Assembly: GCF_014775655.1 (NCBI RefSeq) | Contig: NZ_CP061274.1 | Location: 992,001 to 1,056,000 of the forward strand | Reading direction: 5' to 3' | DNA from: Clavibacter zhangzhiyongii | GTDB lineage: Bacteria; Actinomycetota; Actinomycetes; Actinomycetales; Microbacteriaceae | DNA: 64,000 nt | Shown here: piece by piece, positions 1 to 8,154 of the stretch | Position numbering within the stretch: the first letter of the stretch is position 1 | Layout of the letters: each line of letters opens with the position of its first letter | Notes under the pieces: generated by a model | What the model saw: the letters and a program-made list of their open reading frames with translations, nothing else | Told to the model about the DNA's origin: nothing | Databases searched by the model: none | Program-made: the position numbers and the translations under genes

Positions 1-618
1 GCCGCCGTGTACGGCACGACCGACGTCGACCTCGTCGACGAGCGCACCCCCAAGGCCCCCGAGTCGCCGTACGGGGAGTCCAAGCTCATCGGCGAGTGGC
101 TGCTGCGCGACCAGGGCGTCGCGGCGGGCCTCCGCCACGCGTCGCTCCGCTACTTCAACGTCGTGGGATCCGGCGAGGAGGGCTACTTCGACACCAGCCC
201 GCACAACCTCTTCCCGCTCGTCTTCGAGGCCCTGCTCGCCGGGCGCACGCCGCGGATCTACGGCGCGGACTACCCGACGCCCGACGGCACGTGCGTGCGC
301 GACTACATCCACGTCGTCGACCTCGCCGCCTCGCACGTCGCGGCCGCCCTCCGCCTCGAGGCGGGGGAGCCCGTCGAGCCCGTCTACTGCCTCGGCAGCG
401 GCGCCGGCGTGAGCGTCCGCGAGATCATGACGGCCATCGCGTCGGCCACGGGCATCGGCTTCGAGCCCGAGGTGCACGACCGCCGGCCGGGGGATCCGGC
501 CCGCATCGTGGCCTCCGGCGAGCTCGCCGCGCGCGACCTCGACTGGGCCATGCGCCACTCGCTGGACGACATGGTGACGAGCGCCTGGAACGCCCGCCAG
601 GCCGGTTCCGGGCTCTAG
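1..618 (+). CDS. galE: UDP-glucose 4-epimerase, 5' truncated by window edge
   Basis: This is the C-terminal 205 residues of an extended short-chain dehydrogenase/reductase that interconverts UDP-glucose and UDP-galactose in the cytoplasm, feeding surface glycans. The reading frame is open from base 1 and ends at TAG 616-618. The catalytic Tyr-x-x-x-Lys is visible as YGESK at window residues 24-28. It is followed by the family pattern RYFNVVGS and by CVRDYIHVVDLA, the segment near the sugar-nucleotide pocket. The N-terminal Rossmann GxxGxxG lies outside the window. Length after the YxxxK motif fits bacterial GalE. Other UDP-sugar epimerases of the same fold cannot be excluded, but the RDYIHV.DLA block favours GalE. 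Confidence 0.9.
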   Translation, partial: AAVYGTTDVDLVDERTPKAPESPYGESKLIGEWLLRDQGVAAGLRHASLRYFNVVGSGEEGYFDTSPHNLFPLVFEALLAGRTPRIYGADYPTPDGTCVRDYIHVVDLAASHVAAALRLEAGEPVEPVYCLGSGAGVSVREIMTAIASATGIGFEPEVHDRRPGDPARIVASGELAARDLDWAMRHSLDDMVTSAWNARQAGSGL

Positions 619-645
619 CGCCGACGGCGAGCGGCGGCGCGTCGC

Positions 646-677
646 AACCCTCGAGGAGCGGCTGAGGGTTTACCCTC
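646..677 (+). terminator. alternative hairpins after galE
   Basis: Three related arms lie in a row: AACCCTC (646-652), GAGGGTT (664-670) and ACCCTC (672-677). The middle arm can pair with either neighbour, giving two mutually exclusive stems. There is no T-tract. It may end galE or form part of the whiB2 leader or operator region. Function is inferred from position only. Confidence 0.3.
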
Positions 678-683
678 CGCAGC

Positions 684-714
684 TTGACTCGATGGAGTTA
701 CACCGGTGTAATTA
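684..714 (+). promoter_or_regulatory. whiB2 promoter with 14-bp palindrome
   Basis: A -35-like TTGACT (684-689) precedes -10 candidates TGTAAT (707-712, 17-bp spacer) and TAATTA (709-714). The perfect palindrome TTACACCGGTGTAA (698-711) fills the spacer and overlaps the -10, the position expected of a repressor operator. The predicted start would give a leader of about 50 bases before the ATG at 768. The cognate regulator is not recognisable here. Confidence 0.55.
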
Positions 715-767
715 TGACGATGAGCTGAGGCCGGCCGGACGCCTCGGCCGCGTGGGGAGATCGTGAC

Positions 768-1085
768 ATGGCACTACCTGAGTACCACGCCGGAGTCCCC
801 GACGACTGGTTCGTCGACCCCGTCCGACTCGGGGTCCCGGGCGTCCGCAGCGTCGACGACGGCAACCCGCTCGCCTGGCAGGCGGACTCGCTCTGCGCGC
901 AGACCGACCCCGAGGCGTTCTTCCCCGAGAAGGGCGGATCCACCCGCGACGCCAAGAAGATCTGCGGCTCGTGCGAGGTCCGGTCCGAGTGCCTCGAGTA
1001 CGCGCTGGAGAACGATGAGCGCTTCGGGATCTGGGGCGGCCTCTCCGAGCGCGAGCGCCGGAAGCTGCGCAAGCGCGCCGTCTGA
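768..1085 (+). CDS. whiB2: WhiB-family iron-sulfur transcription factor (WhiB2/WhmD type)
   Basis: A 105-residue actinobacterial regulator that binds a 4Fe-4S cluster and acts with the principal sigma factor; WhiB2/WhmD/WhiB members control septation and division. The four cluster ligands are visible as C43, C66, C69 and C75 (CxxC at 66-69). GIWGG (87-91) is followed by a basic C-terminal DNA-binding tail. The ATG at 768 is preceded by GGGGAG at a normal distance. Placement before the GT2-DUF5719-ManB block is the usual whiB2 neighbourhood, as around Rv3260c in mycobacteria. The subtype assignment rests on this synteny. Its promoter carries an unusual palindrome (698-711). Confidence 0.92.
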   Translation: MALPEYHAGVPDDWFVDPVRLGVPGVRSVDDGNPLAWQADSLCAQTDPEAFFPEKGGSTRDAKKICGSCEVRSECLEYALENDERFGIWGGLSERERRKLRKRAV

Positions 1086-1183
1086 CCCGGGGTCGCGTGC
1101 CGCCGCGACGGACCCCCGCCTCCCCGGCGCGCCGTCCGGCTGCGGCGGATCCCCACCACGCACCACGTAGGGTCTCCCCTGTC

Positions 1184-4100
1184 ATGCAGCCACGAGTAAC
1201 CGCGATCCTCGTCGCCCACGAGGGCGCGCAGTTCCTCGACCGGACCCTCCAGGCGCTCGCCGCGCAGACCCGGCGACCGGACCAGGTGGTCGCGGTCGAC
1301 CTCGGCTCCAAGGACGCGTCGGCCGCCCTCCTCGCGGCGTCCGAGCCCACCCGCATGGTGCAGGCGCCCGCCCGCATGACCTTCGGGCAGGCGGTGGACC
1401 AGGCCGTGCGCGTGATCCCCGCACCCGAGGGCGACCACGAGCTGCTCTGGCTGCTCTCCGCCGACAACGCGCCCGCGCCCGACGCCCTCGAGCGCCTGCT
1501 CGCCGCCGTCGAGGCCTCGCCCAGCGTCGCGGTCGCCGGTCCGAAGCTCATGGAGTGGGACCACCCCGACTACATCCGCGAGCTCGGCCGCACGCTCACC
1601 ACGCTCGGCGCCGCCGTGCCCGTCGTCGACGGCGAGCTCGACCAGGCGCAGTACGACGACATGAGCGACGTGCTCGCCGTCGCCGCGGGCGGGATGCTCG
1701 TGCGGCACCGCCTCTGGGACGAGCTCGACGGCTTCGACGACGCGCTGCCCGTGGAGGACGACGCGCTCGACCTGTGCGTGCGCGCCCGCCTCGCCGGCCA
1801 CCGCGTCGTGGTCGTGCCGGCCGCGCGGGTCGCCTCCGCGGGATCCGCCGCCCCCGGCACCGCCTTCCTCGGCCGCCGCACGCCGCGTCGCCGCCGTCGT
1901 CGCCTGCGCCGGCAGGCCGAGCTGCACCGCCGCCTCGCGTACGCGCCGCCCGCCGCCGTCCCGTTCCACTGGCTCTCGCTCGTGCCGCTCGCGATCCTGC
2001 GCGCCCTGCTGCAGATGCTCCGGAAGCGGCCGACCGCCGCGCCCGGCGAGATCGGGGCCGCGGTGCGCGTCGCGGTGGCGCCCGGCCGCGTCCGCGCCAG
2101 CCGCCGCCGCCTCGCCGCCACGCGGACGGCGCCCTGGTCGAGCATCGCCTCGCTGCGCCAGCCGCTCGCGGTCGGCCGACGGCGGAGATCGCTCGCCCGC
2201 GAGCAGTACCGCGTCGAGCACATGGGCGTCTCGGACGGCGTCGAGTTCCTCGCCACGGGCGGCGGCTGGACCGTGCTCGCGGCGCTCGTCGTCGCCGCGG
2301 TCATGTGGCTGCCGCGCCTCACGGGCACCGCGCTCTCGGGCGGGCAGCTGCTGCCGCTCGGGTCGAGCGCCGGCGCGCTGTGGGCGCAGGTCGGCGTCGG
2401 CGTCCGCGGATCCGGCGCGGGGCCCGTCGCCCCCTCCGACCCGTTCGCGTACGTCCTCGCGGTCCTCGGCAGCGTCACCGCCTGGGAGCCGTCGCTCGCC
2501 GTGCTCGGCCTCTTCGTCGGCGCGCTGCCGCTCGCCGCGCTGGCCGCCTGGCTGTGCGCCGCGCAGCTCACCCGCAACTCCTGGCTGCGCGCCCTCGCCG
2601 CCCTCGTCTGGACGCTCGCGCCCACCCTGCTGGTGGGGCTCGACGAGGGCCGCCTGCCCGCCGTGCTCGCGCACCTGCTGCTGCCGTGGCTCGCGCTCGC
2701 GGTGCTGCGCGCGCCGCGCTCGTGGTCGGCGTCGGCCGTCGCCGGGATCCTCATGGCCGCCGTCGGGGCCTCCGCGCCCTCGCTCGTGCCGGCGATGCTC
2801 GTGCTCTGGCTGGTCGCCACGGTGCGGGCCGGCCGTCGCGCCGGACGGCTCGTGACGATCCCCGTGCCGCTCGTCGCGTTGGTCGCGCCGCTCGTCGCGT
2901 ACCGCGTCATGCAGGGGCAGCCGCTCGCCCTCGCCGCGGATCCCGCCGTCCCGGCCGCGTTCACCCCGGCCGACGTGCCCGGGCTCGCGCTCGGCTTCCC
3001 GACCGCCGGCCTCGGCGGCTGGACCGCCTTCGTCGAGGGGCTGGGGCTCGGCCTGCCCGCCGCGGTGCCGCTCGTCGTGGTGGCCGTCCTCGTGGCGCCG
3101 CTCGTGCTGGGCGCCGTCGCCGCCCTCTTCCTCCGCGGATCGCACCGCGCGGCCCTCGCCCTGGCCGTGACGGTGCTGGGGTTCGCGACCGCCGTGCTCG
3201 CGGTGCGCACCGTCGTGCAGTCGACCGGATCCGACGTCGTCGCGGTCTGGCCCGGATCCGGCCTCAGCCTCCTGTGGCTCGGCCTCGCGGGCGCCCTCGT
3301 GCTCGGCTTCGCCGCGCTCGGCCGTCGTTCCGTCGTGCCGGGGCTCGCCGCCGCGGCCGCCCTCCTGATCCTCGCGCTGCCCGTCGTCTCGGCCTCGGTC
3401 GCGGGATCCACCGCCGTGCGCGCCACGCAGGACACCTCGCTGCCCGGCCTCGTGCTCGCGGAGGCGGCGACGGACCCGTCCGTCGGCACGCTCGTGCTGC
3501 GGGCGGGAGGCGACGGATCCCTGGCCGCCGACGTCGAGCGCGGCGCCGGCCGCACGCTCGAGCAGGTGTCCACCGTCGACACCGCCATCGCGCCGCTGAC
3601 CGACACCGAGACGCGCGTCGCCGAGCTCGCGGGCAACGTCTCGTCGCGCTCCGGGTTGGACGCCACGGAGGACCTGAGGACGCTCGGCATCAGCTACGTG
3701 CTCCTCGCGCCGCCGGCGGGCGACGCGGACGCCGCCGTGCACGACCGCGCCCGCGCCGCCCTCGACGACGACCCGGTGTTCACGGCCGTCGGCCAGACGG
3801 AGGCGGGCCTGCTGTGGCGCTTCGTCGGCAGCGACGCGCTCGACGTCCCGGTGGCCGGACCGGGCAACCTCGACGACCCGGGTCGCATCGGGGTGCTGGC
3901 GGCGCAGGCCCTGGTGTTCGCGCTCACGCTGCTCCTCGCGATCCCCACGGGCAGCCTGGCCGCGCGCAGCCGCCCGCTGCCCGCCTACCGCGAGCCGGTC
4001 GTCGCCCCCGACGCGCGTCCCGCGGACGCGGACGAGCCGCGCCCCGAGCACGACGACCGCGGGACGCCCGCGTACCTGGACGAGCCGACGGGCACGAGCG

Positions 4101-4270
4101 TGGAGGCCGCGGCCTTCGGCGACATCCCGCAGGCGGGGGAGCGCCGTGGCGACGACGACGCGGCCGCGCCCGTGGCGTCCGACCGCGCGACCGACCACGC
4201 GTCCGTCGCCGAGCGCGGCGCCCGACCGGATCACCATGACGACACCAGGAGGACCGATGGCCAGGCGTGA
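1184..4270 (+). CDS. large membrane glycosyltransferase, family 2
   Basis: A 1028-residue protein. Residues 1-250 form a GT2 nucleotide-sugar transferase domain opening VTAILVAHEG, with GSKDAS in the sugar-nucleotide loop and a LLSADNAPAPDAL segment where the metal-binding acidic motif normally sits. Basic linkers follow, then about a dozen hydrophobic helices from residue 350 to 800, a soluble insert, a last helix near 905 and a charged Pro/Asp-rich tail. It probably extends a lipid-linked or cell-wall glycan at the membrane; acceptor and sugar are unknown. The frame is open from 1097, but the first 29 codons are low-complexity and family similarity begins at ATG 1184, so that start is used. 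TAGGGT lies 10 bases upstream. Its end overlaps the next gene by 14 bases. Confidence 0.85.
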   Translation: MQPRVTAILVAHEGAQFLDRTLQALAAQTRRPDQVVAVDLGSKDASAALLAASEPTRMVQAPARMTFGQAVDQAVRVIPAPEGDHELLWLLSADNAPAPDALERLLAAVEASPSVAVAGPKLMEWDHPDYIRELGRTLTTLGAAVPVVDGELDQAQYDDMSDVLAVAAGGMLVRHRLWDELDGFDDALPVEDDALDLCVRARLAGHRVVVVPAARVASAGSAAPGTAFLGRRTPRRRRRRLRRQAELHRRLAYAPPAAVPFHWLSLVPLAILRALLQMLRKRPTAAPGEIGAAVRVAVAPGRVRASRRRLAATRTAPWSSIASLRQPLAVGRRRRSLAREQYRVEHMGVSDGVEFLATGGGWTVLAALVVAAVMWLPRLTGTALSGGQLLPLGSSAGALWAQVGVGVRGSGAGPVAPSDPFAYVLAVLGSVTAWEPSLAVLGLFVGALPLAALAAWLCAAQLTRNSWLRALAALVWTLAPTLLVGLDEGRLPAVLAHLLLPWLALAVLRAPRSWSASAVAGILMAAVGASAPSLVPAMLVLWLVATVRAGRRAGRLVTIPVPLVALVAPLVAYRVMQGQPLALAADPAVPAAFTPADVPGLALGFPTAGLGGWTAFVEGLGLGLPAAVPLVVVAVLVAPLVLGAVAALFLRGSHRAALALAVTVLGFATAVLAVRTVVQSTGSDVVAVWPGSGLSLLWLGLAGALVLGFAALGRRSVVPGLAAAAALLILALPVVSASVAGSTAVRATQDTSLPGLVLAEAATDPSVGTLVLRAGGDGSLAADVERGAGRTLEQVSTVDTAIAPLTDTETRVAELAGNVSSRSGLDATEDLRTLGISYVLLAPPAGDADAAVHDRARAALDDDPVFTAVGQTEAGLLWRFVGSDALDVPVAGPGNLDDPGRIGVLAAQALVFALTLLLAIPTGSLAARSRPLPAYREPVVAPDARPADADEPRPEHDDRGTPAYLDEPTGTSVEAAAFGDIPQAGERRGDDDAAAPVASDRATDHASVAERGARPDHHDDTRRTDGQA

Positions 4271-5777
4271 CGCCGTGCGCATCGCGACGCGCGTGACCAC
4301 CGGGATCGCCGGGGTGGCGGTGCTCGGCGTCGTCGTCGCCGGAGCCCTCCTGCTCCCGCCCGCGTCCGGCGGGACGGCGGCGCCGTCCGTGCTCGTGACG
4401 CCCGTGGCCACCGACCAGCAGCGCGTCTGCCCCGGCGCCCTCCTCCGGCCGCCCGAGGCCGACGCGCAGGCGACCACCAGCGCCGTCGCCGTCGGGAGCG
4501 CCGCCGTCACGAGCGGATCCGCGACCGGCGACGCCGCCGCGGGCGGGCCCGCGGTCCGCACCTCCCGCATCCAGGCGCCCGACGTCCAGGGCTCCGCGTC
4601 CGCGGAGGCCCAGGTCCTCGCGATCGCGGGCGCGGTCGACGCGCAGCCCACCGACCTCGCGGGCGCCGCGTCGCAGATCGCCACCGAGCCCGACCTCGCC
4701 GGTCTCGCCGCCGCGCCGTGCTCCGAGGCCACCGCTGACTCGTGGCTCGTCGGCGGCGCCACCACGACCGGCCGCACCACGTTCGTCGTGCTCGACAATC
4801 CGTCGGGCGTGTCCTCCACGGTCGACCTCGCCATCACGGGCGAGGACGGCGCCGTCAGCGCCCCCGGCGCGAGCGGCATCGCGGTGCCGGCGGGCGCGCG
4901 CCGCGTCCTCAGCCTCGCCGGCCTCGCACCCGACCTCAGCGCGCCGGCCGTGCACGTGCAGAGCCGCGGCGGCCAGGTCGTCGCGACGCTCGAGCAGACC
5001 ACCGTGCGCGGGCTGCTGGCGGGCGGCGTCGACTGGATCGGCCCGGCCGCCGCGCCGTCCACCGCCCTGACCATGACGGGCCTCCGCATCGACACCCAGG
5101 CGGCCGCCGCCCCCGCACCCGCCGAGGGCGAGCAGGCGGCCGGCGACGACGCGTCCGGATCCGCCCCCGGTGCGGGCGCCGACGTCGGCACCGACCCCGA
5201 CCGCGAGACCGCCGTCCGGATCCTCGTGCCCGGCACGACCGACGCCGACGTGAGCGTGAGCATCGCGCCCGAGGACGGCACCGACGGCACCGGCACGACC
5301 TTCACCGTCCAGGCTGACGCCGGCAGCACGACCGACCTCCCCGTCGCCGACCTGCCGGACGGCCGCTACTCCGTCACCGTGCAGAGCTCCGTGCCCGTCA
5401 CCGGCGCCGTGCGCAGCGTCTCCGGCGCGGCGGAGGGCGGCGCGACCGACTTCGCGTGGGTGCCGTCCGCGGATCCGCTCACGCGCGACGCCCTCGTCTC
5501 CGTGCCCGCGGGTCCGGCCCCGCTCCTGCACGTGCGCAACCCCGGCTCCGCCGACGCGACCGTGACCGCGCGGCCGACCGACGGGTCCGAGCCGGTCGAG
5601 CTGGCGGTGCCCGCGGGATCCGCCGCCTCCGTCGCCGTGACCGCGGGCCGCACCTACCTGCTGGAGGGCGCGACGGGACTCACCGCGACCGTGACGCTCG
5701 CCGAGCCCGGCCGTTCCGCGTCGCTGCCCGTGGTGCCGGTGCTCCCGGCGGCCGACCCGCTGCGCGTCCACCCCTGA
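4257..5777 (+). CDS. DUF5719 family secreted or anchored protein
   Basis: A 506-residue protein with an N-terminal hydrophobic segment at residues 11-33 (signal anchor or signal peptide). The rest is an Ala/Thr/Val-rich extracytoplasmic region built of beta-type repeats. The start is decided by a perfect AGGAGG at 4247-4252, four bases before ATG 4257; the frame is open further upstream but has no such site. It overlaps the glycosyltransferase by 14 bases, so the two are translationally coupled. In actinobacteria this family almost always follows the GT2 gene and precedes DUF3499/ManB, which suggests a role with the surface glycan. No catalytic motif was found and the biochemical role is unknown. 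Confidence 0.8.
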   Translation: MARRDAVRIATRVTTGIAGVAVLGVVVAGALLLPPASGGTAAPSVLVTPVATDQQRVCPGALLRPPEADAQATTSAVAVGSAAVTSGSATGDAAAGGPAVRTSRIQAPDVQGSASAEAQVLAIAGAVDAQPTDLAGAASQIATEPDLAGLAAAPCSEATADSWLVGGATTTGRTTFVVLDNPSGVSSTVDLAITGEDGAVSAPGASGIAVPAGARRVLSLAGLAPDLSAPAVHVQSRGGQVVATLEQTTVRGLLAGGVDWIGPAAAPSTALTMTGLRIDTQAAAAPAPAEGEQAAGDDASGSAPGAGADVGTDPDRETAVRILVPGTTDADVSVSIAPEDGTDGTGTTFTVQADAGSTTDLPVADLPDGRYSVTVQSSVPVTGAVRSVSGAAEGGATDFAWVPSADPLTRDALVSVPAGPAPLLHVRNPGSADATVTARPTDGSEPVELAVPAGSAASVAVTAGRTYLLEGATGLTATVTLAEPGRSASLPVVPVLPAADPLRVHP

Positions 5778-5871
5778 CGCCGGCGCGGGCGGTCCGGCGC
5801 GGACGGCACGCGACGCGCGCCGATCGTCCCGCCGGGAACGCGGACACCGCACGCCCGTCCGGGATCCGGCG

Positions 5872-6315
5872 CTAGTGCGGGTCGTACCTGTCGGGCGCGA
5901 GGTCCCACGGGTCCTTGCCGAGCATCTCGGCGACGGCGCGGAACACGCAGCCCTCGACGAGCGCGCGCTGGTGGTGCTCGTCGTCCTCGTGCAGGTGCGC
6001 GAGGCGCTCGATGGGCAGGCGGTAGAAGATGACGCGGCGCTCGTCGACGAGCACGCTCCAGCGGTCGATCCCGTCCCGCTCGCTGTTCTGGGCGGGCAGC
6101 GCGGCGACCTCGAACGAGACGCGCTCGAGCTCCTCGGGCCAGAGCCCGCGCAGGTACTCGGCGGCGGACGCGATGGTCTGGTCGAACAGGTCGGCGCGCG
6201 TGCGGAGCACCGGCAGCTCGGGCCCGGTGACGGGCGAGCGGAGGCCGCGGCCGTGCCGATCCCGCCAGGAGCCCCGGATGGAGACGTGGCCTCCCCGGCG
6301 GCGCGATCGTGGCAT
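5872..6315 (-). CDS. zincin-fold metallopeptidase-like protein (Rv3259 family)
   Basis: A 147-residue cytoplasmic protein resembling the metallopeptidase-like family found beside DUF3499 and ManB (Rv3259 position). It has the SVLVDERRVIFYRLPIERLA core and a C-terminal helix ending in LGKDPWDL. The HExxH zinc-binding motif of the wider zincin family is not visible: the corresponding stretch reads HEDDEHHQRALVEGCVF. Peptidase activity is therefore doubtful. It is transcribed opposite to its neighbours. ATG 6315 is chosen because TACGAT (6327-6322, minus strand) sits six bases before it, as expected for a leaderless transcript. The longer upstream frame runs through the divergent gene and is rejected. 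Confidence 0.75.
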   Translation of the reverse strand: MPRSRRRGGHVSIRGSWRDRHGRGLRSPVTGPELPVLRTRADLFDQTIASAAEYLRGLWPEELERVSFEVAALPAQNSERDGIDRWSVLVDERRVIFYRLPIERLAHLHEDDEHHQRALVEGCVFRAVAEMLGKDPWDLAPDRYDPH

Positions 6316-6321
6316 GGCCCC

Positions 6322-6351
6322 ATCGTACGGCCCCGGAGTCGGCGGTAGTGT
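6322..6351. promoter_or_regulatory. back-to-back -10 elements of a divergent gene pair
   Basis: On the minus strand TACGAT (6327-6322) ends six bases before the ATG at 6315. On the plus strand TAGTGT (6346-6351) ends nine bases before the ATG at 6361. Neither start has a good Shine-Dalgarno sequence, so both genes may be read from leaderless mRNAs. No clear -35 boxes are seen. Confidence 0.45.
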
Positions 6352-6360
6352 GGGCCCGAC

Positions 6361-6582
6361 ATGACGAACAGGCCCTGCTCCCGCGTCGGCTGCACCGGCG
6401 GCGCCACGACCACCCTCACCTACGTCTACGCGGATTCCATGGCCGTGCTCGGTCCCCTCAGCCACGACTCCGAGCCCCACAGCTACGACCTCTGCGACCG
6501 CCACGCGGCGCGGCTCTCGGCGCCGCAGGGCTGGCAGATCGTCCGGCACGGGGTGCTCGGTGAGGTAGGTTTCGGAGCATGA
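6361..6582 (+). CDS. DUF3499 family small cysteine protein
   Basis: A 73-residue protein with a short N-terminal CSRVGC, a conserved LTYVYADSMAVLGPL core and SYDLCDRH near residue 45. The cysteines and His48 look like a small metal-binding fold. This is the DUF3499 family (Rv3258c position), always next to manB in actinobacteria; its biochemical role is not known. The stop overlaps the manB start as ATGA (6579-6582), so the two are coupled and probably work in the same mannose/envelope pathway. Length is at the short end of the family, whose mycobacterial member has a C-terminal extension. Confidence 0.85.
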   Translation: MTNRPCSRVGCTGGATTTLTYVYADSMAVLGPLSHDSEPHSYDLCDRHAARLSAPQGWQIVRHGVLGEVGFGA

Positions 6583-8006
6583 CGACGACTGCCGCCGAGA
6601 CGCTGACCGCCATAGTGAAGACCTACGACGTGAGAGGTCTCGTCGGGAGCCAGCTGACCGAGGAGCTCGTCACGGCCCTCGGCGCCGGCTTCGTCGACGA
6701 GCTGGGCGCCGCCGGCAGCGAGGTCGTCGTCGGCCACGACATGCGGGACTCCTCGCCGTCGTTCGCCCAGGCGTTCGCGAAGGGCGCCACCGCCCGCGGC
6801 GGGAACGTCCTCCTCATCGGCCTCTGCTCCACGGACGAGACCTACTTCGCGTCGGGATCCCTCGACGCCCCCGCGGTCATGTTCACCGCGAGCCACAACC
6901 CGGCCACCTACAACGGCCTCAAGTTCTCCCGCGCCGGCGCCCAGGGCATCAGCCTGGACACGGGCCTCGCCGCCATCCGCGACCGCGCCATCGGCTTCCT
7001 CGCCGACGGTATCGCGCCGGTCGAGCCCGCCGGCACCGTGCGCGAGCGCGACGTGCTCGCCGACTACGCGGGCTACCTCCGCCAGCTCGTCGACCTGTCC
7101 GGCATCCGCCCGCTGCGCGTCGTCGTCGACGCCGGCAACGGCATGGGCGGCATGACCGTCCCCGCCGTGCTCGGCACCGCGGCCGGCCTGCCCGAGCTGC
7201 CCATCGAGATCATCCCGCTGTACTTCGAGCTCGACGGCACCTTCCCGAACCACGAGGCGAACCCGCTCGAGCCCGCCAACCTGGTCGACCTGCAGAAGGC
7301 CGTCGTCGAGCACGGCGCCGACCTCGGCCTCGCCTTCGACGGCGACGCGGACCGCTGCTTCGTGGTCGACGAGAAGGGCCGCGCGGTCACGCCGAGCGCC
7401 GTCGCCGCCGTCGTCGCGCTGCGCGAGATCTCGCGCGTGAAGGCGCAGTCGCCGGACGAGGAGGTCACCGTGCTGCACAACCTCATCACCTCGCGCATCG
7501 TGCCCGAGACCATCGAGGCCGCGGGCGCCACGGCGGTGCGCACGCGCGTCGGCCACTCCCTCATCAAGGACCAGATGGCCGCCACGGGCGCCGTCTTCGG
7601 CGGCGAGCACTCCGCGCACTACTACTTCCGCGACTTCTGGGGCGCCGACAACGGCATGCTCGCGGCGATGCACCTGCTCGCCGAGTTCGGCCAGAGCGAC
7701 GGCCTCATGTCCGACCTCTCCGCGCGCTACACGCCGTACGCGCTGTCGGGCGAGATCAACAGCACGGTCGACGACGTGCCCGCCGCGTACGAGCGCATCG
7801 TTGAGGCGTTCCGCGGCCGCGGCGAGTTCGACGAGCTGGACGGCCTCACGGTCGACGGCCCGGTCGAGGACGACGGCGCGTTCTGGTGGTTCAGCGTCCG
7901 GCCCTCCAACACCGAGCCGCTCCTGCGCCTCAACGTCGAGGCGTCGACCGAGGAGCGCATGGCCGCCCTCCGCGACGAGCTCCTGGGGCTGATCCGCGGG
8001 GCCTGA
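6579..8006 (+). CDS. manB: phosphomannomutase/phosphoglucomutase
   Basis: A 475-residue alpha-D-phosphohexomutase that converts mannose-6-phosphate to mannose-1-phosphate, the precursor of GDP-mannose for lipid and protein mannosylation. The signature motifs occur in order: TASHNP with the phosphoserine at S105, the magnesium loop DGDADRC at 254-260, the sugar-binding GEHSAHYYF, and the phosphate-binding RPSNTEP near the C terminus. Length is normal. It is the last gene of the DUF3499-manB unit and is closed by a hairpin at 8027-8059. Substrate preference (mannose over glucose) is inferred from gene order. Confidence 0.93.
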   Translation: MTTTAAETLTAIVKTYDVRGLVGSQLTEELVTALGAGFVDELGAAGSEVVVGHDMRDSSPSFAQAFAKGATARGGNVLLIGLCSTDETYFASGSLDAPAVMFTASHNPATYNGLKFSRAGAQGISLDTGLAAIRDRAIGFLADGIAPVEPAGTVRERDVLADYAGYLRQLVDLSGIRPLRVVVDAGNGMGGMTVPAVLGTAAGLPELPIEIIPLYFELDGTFPNHEANPLEPANLVDLQKAVVEHGADLGLAFDGDADRCFVVDEKGRAVTPSAVAAVVALREISRVKAQSPDEEVTVLHNLITSRIVPETIEAAGATAVRTRVGHSLIKDQMAATGAVFGGEHSAHYYFRDFWGADNGMLAAMHLLAEFGQSDGLMSDLSARYTPYALSGEINSTVDDVPAAYERIVEAFRGRGEFDELDGLTVDGPVEDDGAFWWFSVRPSNTEPLLRLNVEASTEERMAALRDELLGLIRGA

Positions 8007-8026
8007 TCCCGTCACCCGCACCATCC

Positions 8027-8059
8027 GACGCCGCGTCCCTCCTTGAGGGGCGCGGCGTC
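8027..8059 (+). terminator. hairpin terminator after manB
   Basis: GACGCCGCG (8027-8035) pairs with CGCGGCGTC (8051-8059). The stem continues inward through TCCCT/AGGGG with a five-base loop. No T-tract follows, typical of high-GC actinobacterial terminators. It separates manB from the copper cassette. Confidence 0.75.
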
Positions 8060-8086
8060 GTCGTGCACCCGGCGGGCGCACGCACC

Positions 8087-8131
8087 GGATACCCCCGGGG
8101 GGTTCCGTTCGGTACCCCCCTGGGGTATCGT
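8087..8131 (+). promoter_or_regulatory. double CsoR-type operator and csoR-copZ-copA promoter
   Basis: Two C/G-rich dyads lie in tandem: GGATACCCCCGGGGGGTTCC (8087-8106) and GGTACCCCCCTGGGGTATCG (8111-8130). The TACCCC...GGGGTA pattern is that of known CsoR operators. A -10-like TATCGT (8126-8131) is embedded in the second box, so apo-CsoR would block RNA polymerase and copper would release it. The two centres are about 24 bases apart, suggesting two CsoR tetramers. Confidence 0.75.
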
Positions 8132-8154
8132 CGAGGGGAACGGAGGTGGCCACC

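Noticed and set aside
698-5329. A very long open frame of about 1543 codons on the minus strand
   Set aside because: It is antisense to whiB2, the glycosyltransferase and the DUF5719 gene. Its sequence is Arg/Gly/Ala/His-rich with no domain. Long antisense frames are expected at about 73% GC.
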